Assembly: GCF_014257025.1 (NCBI RefSeq)
Contig: NZ_JACMSF010000012.1
Span: 1 to 64,000, forward strand
Source: Streptomyces cupreus
GTDB lineage: Bacteria > Actinomycetota > Actinomycetes > Streptomycetales > Streptomycetaceae
DNA length: 64,000 nucleotides
Direction of reading: 5' to 3'
Shown here one piece after another: positions 49,734 to 58,205 of the stretch (its first letter is position 1; each line of letters starts with the position of its first letter). The notes under the pieces are model-generated. The model was not told where the DNA came from. It saw only the letters and a program-made list of their open reading frames with translations, and did not search any database. A program made the translations under genes and the position numbers.

Positions 49734-50999
49734 TCAGCGGATCGGCATCCCCGAGAGAGTCCGGGCGATCACCAGTCGCTGGATCTCACTGGTCCCTTCG
49801 AAGATCGTGTAGATGGCCGCATCCCGGTGCATCCGCTCCACCGGATACTCCCGCGTGTAGCCGTTCCCGCCCAGGATCTGGATCGCCTGGGCGGTCACCT
49901 TCTTCGCGGTCTCGCTCGCGAACAGCTTCGACATCGAGCCCTCGGCCGCCGTGAACGGCTTCCCGCTGATCGCCATCCAGGACGCCCGCCACACCAGCAG
50001 CCGCGCCGCGTCGATGGACGTACGCATGTCCGCGAGCTGGAAGGCGACGCCCTGGTTGTCGATGATCGGGCGGCCGAACTGCTCACGCGTCGTGGCGTAC
50101 TCCAGAGCCACCTCGTACGCGGCCCGAGCGGTGCCCACCGCCATCGCACCGACGGCCGGGCGCGAGGCCTCGAAGGTCGCCATCGCCGCGTTCTTCACCC
50201 TCCCCCAGCCTCCGGCCGGGGGGACCCCCATCTCGCTTCGCTCGCCGCCCGCCTTCGCCCTCTCTCGGGCACGGGCCAGGCGCTCGTCGAGCTTCTCCTT
50301 GCCGCCGAGCAGGCAGGAGCCGGGCACCCGGACGTTCTCCAGGACGACCTCGGCGGTGTGCGAGGCGCGGATGCCGTGCTTCTTGAACTTCTGGCCCTGG
50401 GACAGCCCTGGCGTGTTCGGCGGGACGATGAACGAGGCGTGGCCCTTGGAGCCGAGCTCGGGGTCGACGACCGCGACGACGACATGGACGTTGGCGATAC
50501 CGCCGTTGGTCGCCCAGGTCTTCGTGCCGTTGATCACCCACTCGTCCTTGGCCTCGTCGTACACGGCACGCGTGCGCATGGAGGCCACATCGGAACCGGC
50601 GTCGGGCTCGGAGGAACAGAAAGCGGCGACCTTGACATCGCCCGCGTCGCCGTACATCTGGGGGATCCAGGTGCCGATCTGCTCCTCGGTGCCGTTGGCG
50701 AGGACGCCCACGGCGGCGAGGCCGGTGCCGACGATGGACAGGGCGATGCCCGCGTCGCCCCAGAACAGCTCCTCCATCGCCATGGGTATGCCGAGGCCGG
50801 TGGGGTCGAAGTACTGCTGGGCGTAGAAATCGAGGGAGTAGATGCCGACCTTCGCGGCCTCCTGGATGACCGGCCAGGGAGTCTCCTCACGCTCGTCCCA
50901 TTCGGCGGCCGCGGGGCGGATGACATCGGCGGCGAAACCGTGCAGCCAGTCCCGGACCTCCTTCTGTTCGTCGTTGAGCTCCATGGTGAACTCGGCCAT
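49734..50999 (-). CDS. Acyl-CoA dehydrogenase with a repeat-derived insertion
   Basis: This 421-residue flavoprotein has [37 protein letters not shown] and [19 protein letters not shown] with the catalytic glutamate candidate. Around residues 245-270 an unusual stretch ([18 protein letters not shown]) interrupts the normal transition from [15 protein letters not shown] to [15 protein letters not shown]. It is encoded by a palindromic repeat at 50200-50230. The reading frame stays open. The gene is divergent from the TetR regulator at 51172, with an operator-like palindrome between them. Confidence 0.9.
   Translation of the reverse strand: MAEFTMELNDEQKEVRDWLHGFAADVIRPAAAEWDEREETPWPVIQEAAKVGIYSLDFYAQQYFDPTGLGIPMAMEELFWGDAGIALSIVGTGLAAVGVLANGTEEQIGTWIPQMYGDAGDVKVAAFCSSEPDAGSDVASMRTRAVYDEAKDEWVINGTKTWATNGGIANVHVVVAVVDPELGSKGHASFIVPPNTPGLSQGQKFKKHGIRASHTAEVVLENVRVPGSCLLGGKEKLDERLARARERAKAGGERSEMGVPPAGGWGRVKNAAMATFEASRPAVGAMAVGTARAAYEVALEYATTREQFGRPIIDNQGVAFQLADMRTSIDAARLLVWRASWMAISGKPFTAAEGSMSKLFASETAKKVTAQAIQILGGNGYTREYPVERMHRDAAIYTIFEGTSEIQRLVIARTLSGMPIR
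50200..50230. repeat. Streptomyces-type GC palindrome inside an acyl-CoA dehydrogenase gene
   Basis: CTCCCCCAGCCTCCGGCCGG followed by GGGGACCCCCA forms a hairpin, CCCCCAGCC / GGCCGGGGG with one mismatch. It resembles the intergenic family CTCCCCCAGCC...GGCTGGGGG that I recall from many Streptomyces chromosomes. Here it lies in coding sequence. Confidence 0.7.
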
Positions 51000-51033
51000 G
51001 TCCCCTCCAGCGGCTGCGCACGTGCATGTTACT

Positions 51034-51046
51034 TGCGGTAACCGCA
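51034..51046. promoter_or_regulatory. Operator-like palindrome between acyl-CoA dehydrogenase and tetR
   Basis: TGCGGTAACCGCA is a perfect palindrome about its central base, flanked by GTTAC at 51028 and at 51051. It lies 34 nt upstream of the dehydrogenase start and 125 nt from tetR. It is a likely site for the TetR protein. Confidence 0.6.
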
Positions 51047-51171
51047 GTCTGTTACCGACGGGTAGGAAAAGTCAACTCCTGATGACCGGTCGGCAGCCCG
51101 TTCGATGTCAGGAGCGTGTTGAGTGTTAGTTTGCGCAGGCGTCACCGAAACAGCACGGGTGGGGAGAGCAC

Positions 51172-51816
51172 ATGGACACCACACAGCGGACCGAGCAGCA
51201 GCGGTCCGCGGATCGCCGTCGGCGCGAGCTGCTGGAGGCCGCCGACCGGGTGGTGCTGCGCGACGGCCCGGGGGCCTCGATGAACGCCATCGCGGCCGAG
51301 GCCGGCATCACCAAGCCGATTCTCTACCGGCACTTCGGCGACAAGGGCGGCCTCTACGCGGCCCTGGCCAAGCGGCACACCGACGCGTTGCTGGACTCCC
51401 TGCGGGCCGCGCTGGACGCTCCGGCGGGGAGACGGGAGCGGGTGGAGGCCACGCTGGACACCTACCTCGCCGCGATCGAGGCGCGTCCTCAGGTGTACCG
51501 GTTCCTGATGCATCCGGCCGAGGGCGGGCAGAGCGGGGACCAGGGGTTCGACGTCGGCAAGCACTCGGCGCCTCTGCTGCGGCGGATGGGCGAGGAGTTG
51601 GCGCAGGTCATCGAGGAGCGGCTGGACCTCGGGCCCGGAAGCCAGCAGTTGGCCCGGGTGTGGGGGCACGGGATCGTCGGCATGATGCATGCCGCCGGTG
51701 ACTGGTGGCTGGGGGAACGGCCCTGTTCCCGGGCCGAGTTGGTGCGGAGTCTGGCGGATCTGCTGTGGGGTCGTCTCGCGGCGGCCGGCGACAGGATGGG
51801 TGGCCCCGGTTTCTGA
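51172..51816 (+). CDS. TetR-family regulator
   Basis: This 214-residue regulator has a TetR HTH (MNAIAAEAGITKPILYRHFGDKGGLY, about 37-62) and a ligand domain with a central YRFLMHPAEG. Its divergent placement beside an acyl-CoA dehydrogenase suggests that it controls that gene through the palindrome in the gap, perhaps sensing acyl-CoA. ATG 51172 follows GGGGAGAG. The stop is just before the convergent peptide deformylase. Confidence 0.9.
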   Translation: MDTTQRTEQQRSADRRRRELLEAADRVVLRDGPGASMNAIAAEAGITKPILYRHFGDKGGLYAALAKRHTDALLDSLRAALDAPAGRRERVEATLDTYLAAIEARPQVYRFLMHPAEGGQSGDQGFDVGKHSAPLLRRMGEELAQVIEERLDLGPGSQQLARVWGHGIVGMMHAAGDWWLGERPCSRAELVRSLADLLWGRLAAAGDRMGGPGF

Positions 51817-51817
51817 G

Positions 51818-52357
51818 TCACCTGCCCCAGGAGGCTCGCGCCACCTGCCGCATCAGCCGCCGGTGCCGCCAACCCGTCACACGGTCCGCGTACACCGTCC
51901 CCTCCACGTGGTCGCACTCGTGCTGCAAACACCTCGCGAAGAAACCCGTCCCGTGCACCGTCACCGGCTCGCCCGTCATCGTGAAACCCTCGACCACGGC
52001 GTGGTCGTAGCGTTCCGTCCCCGCTTCAAGACCCGGCAGGGACAGGCAGCCCTCGGGACCCCGTACCACCACCCCGTCGGCCTCCACCAGCCGCGGGTTC
52101 ACCACATGGCCCAGATGCCGTACGTCCTCGTCGTCGGGGCAGTCGTAGACGAACACCCGCAGCGGCTCGCCGACTTGGCTCGCCGCGAGGCCCACGCCCT
52201 GGGCCGCGTACATCGTCGCGAACATGTCCTCGACGAGCCTCGCCAGTTCGGGGCCGAAGTCGATGACCTCCTTCGCGGGGGTGTGCAGAGCCGGGTCGCC
52301 GAGCAGGGTGAGGGGCCGGACACGCCCATGGGCGCCCGGAATCGAGCCGTGTCGCAT
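51818..52357 (-). CDS. def: Peptide deformylase
   Basis: This 179-residue metalloenzyme removes the formyl group from nascent N-termini. All three motifs are present: GVGLAASQVG (54-63), EGCLSLPG with metal ligand Cys104, and QHECDH with His146 and His150. The C-terminus is like Streptomyces accessory deformylases. It stands alone between convergent and divergent neighbours. Confidence 0.95.
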   Translation of the reverse strand: MRHGSIPGAHGRVRPLTLLGDPALHTPAKEVIDFGPELARLVEDMFATMYAAQGVGLAASQVGEPLRVFVYDCPDDEDVRHLGHVVNPRLVEADGVVVRGPEGCLSLPGLEAGTERYDHAVVEGFTMTGEPVTVHGTGFFARCLQHECDHVEGTVYADRVTGWRHRRLMRQVARASWGR

Positions 52358-52440
52358 GGGCGCAAGATTACGGCCGATTCGGGAGTGCGAATGGATCTCG
52401 ATAGGCTGACCACCTACGACGTTGGGAGGATCGAGGACTG

Positions 52441-53679
52441 ATGGCAGGCAACTCGGACCCGCTCACTCCGCGGGCCAAGATCGCCGTTACCGCGGGCAAG
52501 GCGGTCGCGGCGGCATCGCGCGCCGCTGGGCGCGGCAGCGGTTCGGTGATCGGTGGCCGGGTGGCGCTCAAGCTCGACCCCGACCTCCTCGCACGGCTCG
52601 CGCAGAACCTGGACGTGATCCTGGTGTCGGCGACCAATGGCAAGACCACGACCACCCGGCTCATCGCGGAGGCGCTGCGCGCCGCGGGCCCGGTCGTCTC
52701 CAACGCGCTCGGCGCAAACATGCCCGCCGGAATCACCTCCGCGCTGGCGGGTGGCTCGGACGCCCGCTACGGCGTCATCGAGGTCGACGAGAAGTACCTC
52801 GCCGGCGTCGCCCGGGACACCGACCCCAAGTGCATCGCCCTGCTGAACCTCTCCCGCGACCAGCTCGACCGTGCCGCCGAGACCCGCATGCTCGCCGAGA
52901 ACTGGCGTGAGGGGCTCGCCGGGTCCAAGGCCGTGATCGTCGCCAACGCCGACGACCCGCTGGTGGTGTGGGCCGCGTCCTCCTCCCCCAATGTGATCTG
53001 GGTCGCCGCCGGGCAGATGTGGAAGGACGACGCCTGGTCCTGCCCGTCCTGCGGCGGCGTGATGCAGCGTCCGGGCGACGACTGGTTCTGCGGCGAGTGC
53101 GGATTCCGGCGGCCGACGCCGAGCTGGGCGCTGTCGGGGGACCATGTCCTCGACCCGCACGGCTCCGCCTGGCCCATCCATCTCCAGCTGCCGGGCCGCG
53201 CCAACAAGGCCAACGCCGCCTCCTCGGCCGCCGTCGCCGCCGTGTTCGGGGTGCCGCCGCAGGTGGCCCTGGAGCGCATGTACCAGGTACAGGCCGTCGC
53301 CGGACGCTATGACGTCGTCCAGTTCCAGGGCCGCGACCTGCGCCTGCTGCTCGCGAAGAACCCGGCCGGCTGGCTCGAAACGTTCTCCCTGATCGACCCG
53401 CCGCCCACCCCGGTGATCCTCTCGGTCAACGCGCGCGGCGCCGACGGCACCGACACCTCCTGGCTGTGGGACGTCGACTACACGCGTCTGACCGGGCATC
53501 CGATCTGTGTCATCGGTGACCGCAAGCTCGACCTCGCGGTGCGGCTTGAAGTGGCGAACCAGCACTTCCAGGTCTGCGAGAACCTCGACCAGGCCGTGCA
53601 GCAGTGCCCGCCGGGACGGATCGAGGTCATCGCCAACTACACCGCGTTCCAGGACCTGCGCCGCCGCGTCGGCAACTGA
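52441..53679 (+). CDS. murT: Lipid II isoglutaminyl synthase subunit MurT
   Basis: This 412-residue Mur-ligase-like protein has the P-loop SATNGKTTTTR (63-73) and a zinc ribbon CPSCGGVMQ...CGECG near the middle. A C-terminal MurT domain follows. With GatD it amidates the D-glutamate of lipid II peptide to isoglutamine. GatD starts 24 nt downstream. Length and motifs are normal. Confidence 0.95.
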   Translation: MAGNSDPLTPRAKIAVTAGKAVAAASRAAGRGSGSVIGGRVALKLDPDLLARLAQNLDVILVSATNGKTTTTRLIAEALRAAGPVVSNALGANMPAGITSALAGGSDARYGVIEVDEKYLAGVARDTDPKCIALLNLSRDQLDRAAETRMLAENWREGLAGSKAVIVANADDPLVVWAASSSPNVIWVAAGQMWKDDAWSCPSCGGVMQRPGDDWFCGECGFRRPTPSWALSGDHVLDPHGSAWPIHLQLPGRANKANAASSAAVAAVFGVPPQVALERMYQVQAVAGRYDVVQFQGRDLRLLLAKNPAGWLETFSLIDPPPTPVILSVNARGADGTDTSWLWDVDYTRLTGHPICVIGDRKLDLAVRLEVANQHFQVCENLDQAVQQCPPGRIEVIANYTAFQDLRRRVGN

Positions 53680-53703
53680 ACCGAGAGACTTCAGGGGACT
53701 TAA

Positions 53704-54432
53704 GTGAGCGACAACCAACTGCGCGTCGTCTGGGTCTATCCCGACCTGCTGAGCACCTACGGCGACCAGGGCAACGTCCTCGTGGTGGAGCGCCGGGCCC
53801 GGCAGCGCGGCCTGGACGTGGCCCGCCTCGACGTGCGCAGCGACCAGCCGATCCCGACCTCCGGGGACATCTACCTGATCGGCGGCGGCGAGGACCGGCC
53901 GCAGCGGCTCGCGGCCGAGCGGCTGCGCCGCGACGGCGGCCTGTACCGAGCCGTGGAGAACGGCGCGATCGTGTTCTCCGTGTGCGCCGGATACCAGATC
54001 CTCGGCCACGAGTTCGTCAACGACCTCGGCCAGCGCGAGCCCGGCCTCGGTCTGCTGGACGTGGTGTCGGTGCGCGGCGAGGGCGAGCGGTGCGTCGGTG
54101 ACGTGCTCGGCGACATCGACCCGCGCCTCGGCCTGCCCCCGCTGACCGGCTTCGAGAACCACCAGGGCGTCACCCACCTCGGCCCGACCGCCCGCCCGCT
54201 CGCCCAGGTCCGCCTCGGCAACGGCAACGGCACGGGCGACGGCACGGAAGGCGCGTACAACGACACGGTCTTCGGTACGTACATGCACGGCCCCGTTCTC
54301 GCCCGGAATCCGCTCATCGCCGATCTGCTGCTGAAGCTGGCGCTGGACGTCAACGCACTGCCGCCGACCGACGACCGCTGGTACGAGGCGCTGCGCAACG
54401 AGCGCATCGCGGCAGCCCAGCAGCCGGCGTGA
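53704..54432 (+). CDS. gatD: Lipid II isoglutaminyl synthase glutaminase subunit GatD
   Basis: This 242-residue class I glutamine amidotransferase-like protein has nucleophile Cys94 in SVCAGYQILG, a catalytic histidine in TYMHGPVLARNP and TGFENHQG. It supplies ammonia from glutamine to MurT. GTG 53704 is chosen with GGGGA upstream. It is in the same operon as murT. Confidence 0.95.
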   Translation: MSDNQLRVVWVYPDLLSTYGDQGNVLVVERRARQRGLDVARLDVRSDQPIPTSGDIYLIGGGEDRPQRLAAERLRRDGGLYRAVENGAIVFSVCAGYQILGHEFVNDLGQREPGLGLLDVVSVRGEGERCVGDVLGDIDPRLGLPPLTGFENHQGVTHLGPTARPLAQVRLGNGNGTGDGTEGAYNDTVFGTYMHGPVLARNPLIADLLLKLALDVNALPPTDDRWYEALRNERIAAAQQPA

Positions 54433-54646
54433 CCCGGGTGCTCCAGAGGTACTGAAGCCGCCTTCCAGCGCGCCCTGCCACCGTGCTCACCGGGCCCGCC
54501 TGACGGCACGTCCGCTCACATGTGCGGGCGCGTCCAGCAGGCGGACGCCCGGTACGGTGCCACCCCCTCACGCCGGTAGGGTGGCCGGGATCAAGCCGGA
54601 CAGCGTGGTCCGGTCCCCGGCCCACGTTGAGAAGGTATTTCGGGCT

Positions 54647-55672
54647 ATGCGCATTGGTGTCCTCACGTCCGGCGGCGACTGCCCCGGCCTGAACGCCGTC
54701 ATCCGGTCCGTCGTGCACCGTGCCGTCGTCGACCACGGCGACGAGGTCATCGGTTTCCGGGACGGCTGGAAGGGCCTCCTGGAGTGCGACTACCTCAAGC
54801 TCGACCTCGACGCGGTGGGCGGCATCCTCGCCCGCGGCGGCACCATCCTCGGTTCCTCCCGGGTCCAGCCCTCGCATCTGCGGGACGGCGTGGAGCGGGC
54901 CAAGGGCCATGTGGAGGAGCTCGGGCTCGACGCGATCATCCCGATCGGCGGTGAGGGCACGCTGAAGGCGGCCCGGCTGCTGTCGGACGCCGGCCTGCCC
55001 ATCGTGGGCGTGCCGAAGACCATCGACAACGACATCGCCGTCACGGACGTCACCTTCGGCTTCGACACCGCGGTCGGTGTCGCGACCGAGGCGCTCGACC
55101 GGCTGAAGACGACCGCCGAGTCGCATCAGCGGGTGCTGGTCGTGGAGGTCATGGGCCGCCACACCGGCTGGATCGCGCTGCACTCCGGCATGGCGGCCGG
55201 CGCGCACGCCGTCGTCGTCCCCGAGCGGCCCTTCGACATCGAGGAGTTGGCCCGCAAGGTCGGCGAGCGGTTCGAGGCGGGCAAGCGGTTCGCGATCGTG
55301 GTCGCGGCCGAGGGCGCCAAGCCCGCGCCGGGCTCCATGGAGTTCGACGAGGGCGGCAAGGACGTCTACGGCCACGAGCGCTTCGCGGGCATCGCGCGGC
55401 AGCTCTCCATCGAGCTGGAGCACCGGCTCGGCAAGGAGGCGCGGCCGGTGATCCTCGGGCATGTGCAGCGCGGCGGCACGCCCACCGCGTACGACCGTGT
55501 GCTCGCCACCCGCTTCGGATGGCACGCGGTGGAGGCCGTGCACCGCGGCGAGTTCGGCATGATGACCGCGCTGCGCGGGACCGACATCGTGATGGTGTCC
55601 CTGGCCGAGGCCGTGGAGACGCTGAAGACGGTGCCGGAGGACCGGTACACCGAGGCGGAGTGCGTCCTGTAG
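54647..55672 (+). CDS. pfkA: 6-phosphofructokinase
   Basis: This 341-residue enzyme phosphorylates fructose 6-phosphate. It has TSGGDCPGLNAVIR (7-20), GGEGT in place of the more common GGDGS, TIDNDI and EVMGRHTGWIAL. This matches the group of actinobacterial PFKs that includes the Streptomyces ATP-dependent enzymes. ATG 54647 is chosen because MRIGVLTSGGD is the usual start. The 214 nt upstream contain TAGGGT at 54577 as a possible -10 box. A terminator follows. Confidence 0.93.
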   Translation: MRIGVLTSGGDCPGLNAVIRSVVHRAVVDHGDEVIGFRDGWKGLLECDYLKLDLDAVGGILARGGTILGSSRVQPSHLRDGVERAKGHVEELGLDAIIPIGGEGTLKAARLLSDAGLPIVGVPKTIDNDIAVTDVTFGFDTAVGVATEALDRLKTTAESHQRVLVVEVMGRHTGWIALHSGMAAGAHAVVVPERPFDIEELARKVGERFEAGKRFAIVVAAEGAKPAPGSMEFDEGGKDVYGHERFAGIARQLSIELEHRLGKEARPVILGHVQRGGTPTAYDRVLATRFGWHAVEAVHRGEFGMMTALRGTDIVMVSLAEAVETLKTVPEDRYTEAECVL

Positions 55673-55680
55673 TCCAGCCG

Positions 55681-55724
55681 AGAACAAACCGCCCCCGGTC
55701 ACGAGTGTGGCCGGGGGCCGTTCT
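55681..55724 (+). terminator. Terminator after pfkA
   Basis: AGAAC...GTTCT arms enclose CCCCCGGTCAC and GTGGCCGGGGG, giving a long GC stem with few mismatches just after the pfkA stop. Confidence 0.8.
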
Positions 55725-55775
55725 AATGTGGGGCCGGACAGACTTGCACAACCCCCACGAAACAGGAGCCGTCGG

Positions 55776-56726
55776 ATGGATCACAGCGGGCACGGCATGA
55801 TGATGGATCTGCCGCCGTTCACGCTGGGGCGGGGGCTCCAATGGTCGCCGGATCCGTTCTTCCTCGTCGCCTGTCTGCTCGGGCTCGCCCTGTACGGCTG
55901 GGGGGTCGTGCGGCTGCGGCGGCGCGGGGACTCCTGGCCGGTGGCCCGCACGGTGTCGTACGTCGTCGGTGTGCTGACCGTGGCGCTGGTGATGTGCACC
56001 AAGCTGAACGACTACGGCATGGTCATGTTCAGCGTGCACATGGTGCAGCACATGGTGATCAGCATGCTCTCGCCGATCCTGATCCTGCTCGGCGCCCCGG
56101 TCACGCTCGCGCTGCGCGCGCTGCCGGTCGCGGGCAGGGGGCGCAAGGGGCCGCGCGAACTGCTGCTGGCGCTGCTGCACAGCCACTACATGCGGATCAT
56201 CACGCATCCGGCCTTCACCATTCCGCTGTTCATCGCGAGCCTTTACGCGCTGTACTTCACCCCGCTCTTCGACTTCCTCATGGGCTCCAAGGTCGGGCAT
56301 ATCGGGATGATGGTGCACTTCCTCGCCGTGGGTGTGGTGTTCTTCTGGCCGATCATCGGCGTCGACCCGGGACCGCACCGGCCCGGTTATCTGATGCGGA
56401 TGCTGGAGCTGTTCGCGGGCATGCCGTTCCACGCCTTCTTCGGCATCGCGCTGATGATGGCGTCCACGCCCATGGTCGAGACGTTCAAGAACCCGCCCGC
56501 CTCGCTCGGCATCGACGCGCTCTCCGACCAGAACGCCGCCGGCGGTATCGCCTGGGCGTTCAGCGAGATCCCGTCCGTCCTGGTGCTGATCGCGCTGCTG
56601 TTCCAGTGGTACGCCTCCGAGCAGCGGCAGGCCCGCCGCGAGGACCGCGCCGCGGCCCGCGACGGCGACAAGGAGCTTGAGGCCTACAACGCCTATCTGG
56701 CCTCACTCAACGCACGGGGGAACTGA
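55776..56726 (+). CDS. CtaG-like cytochrome c oxidase assembly membrane protein
   Basis: This 316-residue multi-pass membrane protein resembles the caa3-type CtaG family: MFSVHMVQHMVISMLSPIL and MGSKVGHIGMMVHFLAVGVVFF with several conserved histidines, then MPFHAFFGIALMM. The N-terminus MDHSGHGMMMD is rich in His and Met and may bind copper. ATG 55776 has AGGAG upstream. It may help deliver copper to the terminal oxidase. No oxidase genes are adjacent here. Confidence 0.88.
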   Translation: MDHSGHGMMMDLPPFTLGRGLQWSPDPFFLVACLLGLALYGWGVVRLRRRGDSWPVARTVSYVVGVLTVALVMCTKLNDYGMVMFSVHMVQHMVISMLSPILILLGAPVTLALRALPVAGRGRKGPRELLLALLHSHYMRIITHPAFTIPLFIASLYALYFTPLFDFLMGSKVGHIGMMVHFLAVGVVFFWPIIGVDPGPHRPGYLMRMLELFAGMPFHAFFGIALMMASTPMVETFKNPPASLGIDALSDQNAAGGIAWAFSEIPSVLVLIALLFQWYASEQRQARREDRAAARDGDKELEAYNAYLASLNARGN

Positions 56727-56825
56727 ACGGTCCGGACGTATGTTCGAACCGGGCGGCGCGTTGGGTGTCCTGCACGCGGAACGGGGGCACCATGGTGGGG
56801 GACGAACCAGGAGGAGGGTGTTGCG

Positions 56826-56996
56826 ATGCCCGGTTCTACGGACGGTTCTACGCGAACGATGGGGGTGCTCACCGTCGGCGGACTCGTCGTGGTGACGGCC
56901 TACACGGTGGCGCTCGGCAGCAACGGCTGGCTGTGGTTCGGCTGGGTCGTGCTCGGGCTGATCACCCTCGGCATGGTGGTCACCCGCGGCTCGTGA
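56826..56996 (+). CDS. Short membrane protein, unknown function
   Basis: This 56-codon gene starts at ATG 56826 after GGAGGAGGG and reads MPGSTDGSTRTMGVLTVGG. Two hydrophobic segments follow (VLTVGGLVVVTAYTVAL and GWVVLGLITLGMVV). Its stop is just before the convergent histidine kinase end. A shorter start at ATG 56859 is possible. No function is recognised. Confidence 0.65.
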   Translation: MPGSTDGSTRTMGVLTVGGLVVVTAYTVALGSNGWLWFGWVVLGLITLGMVVTRGS

Positions 56997-56999
56997 CGC

Positions 57000-58205
57000 T
57001 CAGGCGCCGGTCAGCCTGCCCGCGGAGTGCACGCCCGGCTGGTACTTGGGCAGCCGGGCGGTGACCTTCATCCCCGCCCCCACGGCGGTCTCGATGACGA
57101 GGCCGTAGTCGTCTCCGTAGACCTGACGGAGCCGGTCGTCGACGTTGGAAAGGCCGATCCCTCCGGACGGGCTGACCTCCCCGGCGAGGATGCGGCGCAG
57201 CAGGACGGGGTCCATGCCCACGCCGTCGTCCTCGATGACGACCAGCGCCTCCGCCCCCGCGTCCTGCGCGGTGATGCTGATCCGGCACTTGTCGGTCCTG
57301 CCCTCCAGGCCGTGTTTGACGGCGTTCTCGACAAGCGGCTGGAGGCAGAGGAAGGGCAGGGCGACCGGGAGCACCTCAGGGGCGATCTGGAGGGTGACGG
57401 AGAGACGGTCGCCGAATCGGGCCCGCACCAGCGCCAGATAGTGGTCGATGGCGTGGAGTTCGTCGGCGAGGGTGGTGAAGTCGCCGTGCCTGCGGAACGA
57501 GTAGCGGGTGAAGTCGGCAAACTCCAGGAGCAGTTCGCGGGCGCGCTCGGGGTCGGTACGGACGAAGCTCGCGATCACCGCGAGTGAGTTGAAGATGAAG
57601 TGCGGGGATATCTGGGCCCGAAGCGCCTTGATCTCGGCCTCTATCAAGCGGGTCCGGGACTGGTCGAGGTCGGCCAGCTCCAGTTGGACGGAGACCCAGC
57701 GCGCGACCTCACCGGCCGCCCGGACCAGCACCGCGGACTCGCGGGGGGCGCAGGCGACGAGGGCGCCGTGGACGCGGTCGTCGACGGTGAGGGGGGCGAT
57801 GACCGCCCAGCGCAGGGGGCAGTCCGGGGTGTCGCAGGTCAGCAGGAACGCCTCGCCCCGGCCGGACTCCAGCGGTTCCGCGAGCCGTTCCATGATCTCG
57901 GCGCGGTGGTGGCCGCCGACTCCGTCCCAGGCCAGCACCCCCTTCTGGTCGGTCAGGCACAGGGCGTCCGTGCCGAGCAGGGAGCGCAGCCGGCGGGCCG
58001 ACTTGCGGGCGGTCTCCTCCGTCAGGCCCGCCCGCAGCGGGGGCGCGGCCAGGGAGGCGGTGTGCAGGGTCTCGAAGGTGGCGTGTTCCACGGGGGTGCC
58101 GAGGCCGCCCTGGCTCTCGGGGCGCGCGGTGCGCCGGCCGAGCCAGAACCCCGCGGCCAGCAGCGGCAGGATCGCCACACACAGTCCGGCGATGAATCCG
58201 CTCAT
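57000..58205 (-). CDS. LytS/YpdA-type sensor histidine kinase
   Basis: This 401-residue kinase has one N-terminal transmembrane helix, a GAF-like sensing domain (about 40-180) and the His_kinase motif QISPHFIFNSL with phospho-acceptor His202. An HATPase domain follows (ENAVKHGLEG, DDGVGMDP, GIGLSNVDDRL). ATG 58205 overlaps the end of the symporter gene by ATGA. It should phosphorylate the LytTR regulator encoded at the upstream end of the same operon, possibly in response to a carboxylate taken up by the symporter. Confidence 0.92.
   Translation of the reverse strand: MSGFIAGLCVAILPLLAAGFWLGRRTARPESQGGLGTPVEHATFETLHTASLAAPPLRAGLTEETARKSARRLRSLLGTDALCLTDQKGVLAWDGVGGHHRAEIMERLAEPLESGRGEAFLLTCDTPDCPLRWAVIAPLTVDDRVHGALVACAPRESAVLVRAAGEVARWVSVQLELADLDQSRTRLIEAEIKALRAQISPHFIFNSLAVIASFVRTDPERARELLLEFADFTRYSFRRHGDFTTLADELHAIDHYLALVRARFGDRLSVTLQIAPEVLPVALPFLCLQPLVENAVKHGLEGRTDKCRISITAQDAGAEALVVIEDDGVGMDPVLLRRILAGEVSPSGGIGLSNVDDRLRQVYGDDYGLVIETAVGAGMKVTARLPKYQPGVHSAGRLTGA

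Noticed and set aside
54433..54646. Possible riboswitch or small RNA upstream of pfkA
   Set aside because: The 214-nt leader has some GC-rich inverted repeats and a TAGGGT box, but no pattern of a known riboswitch class that I can recognise.
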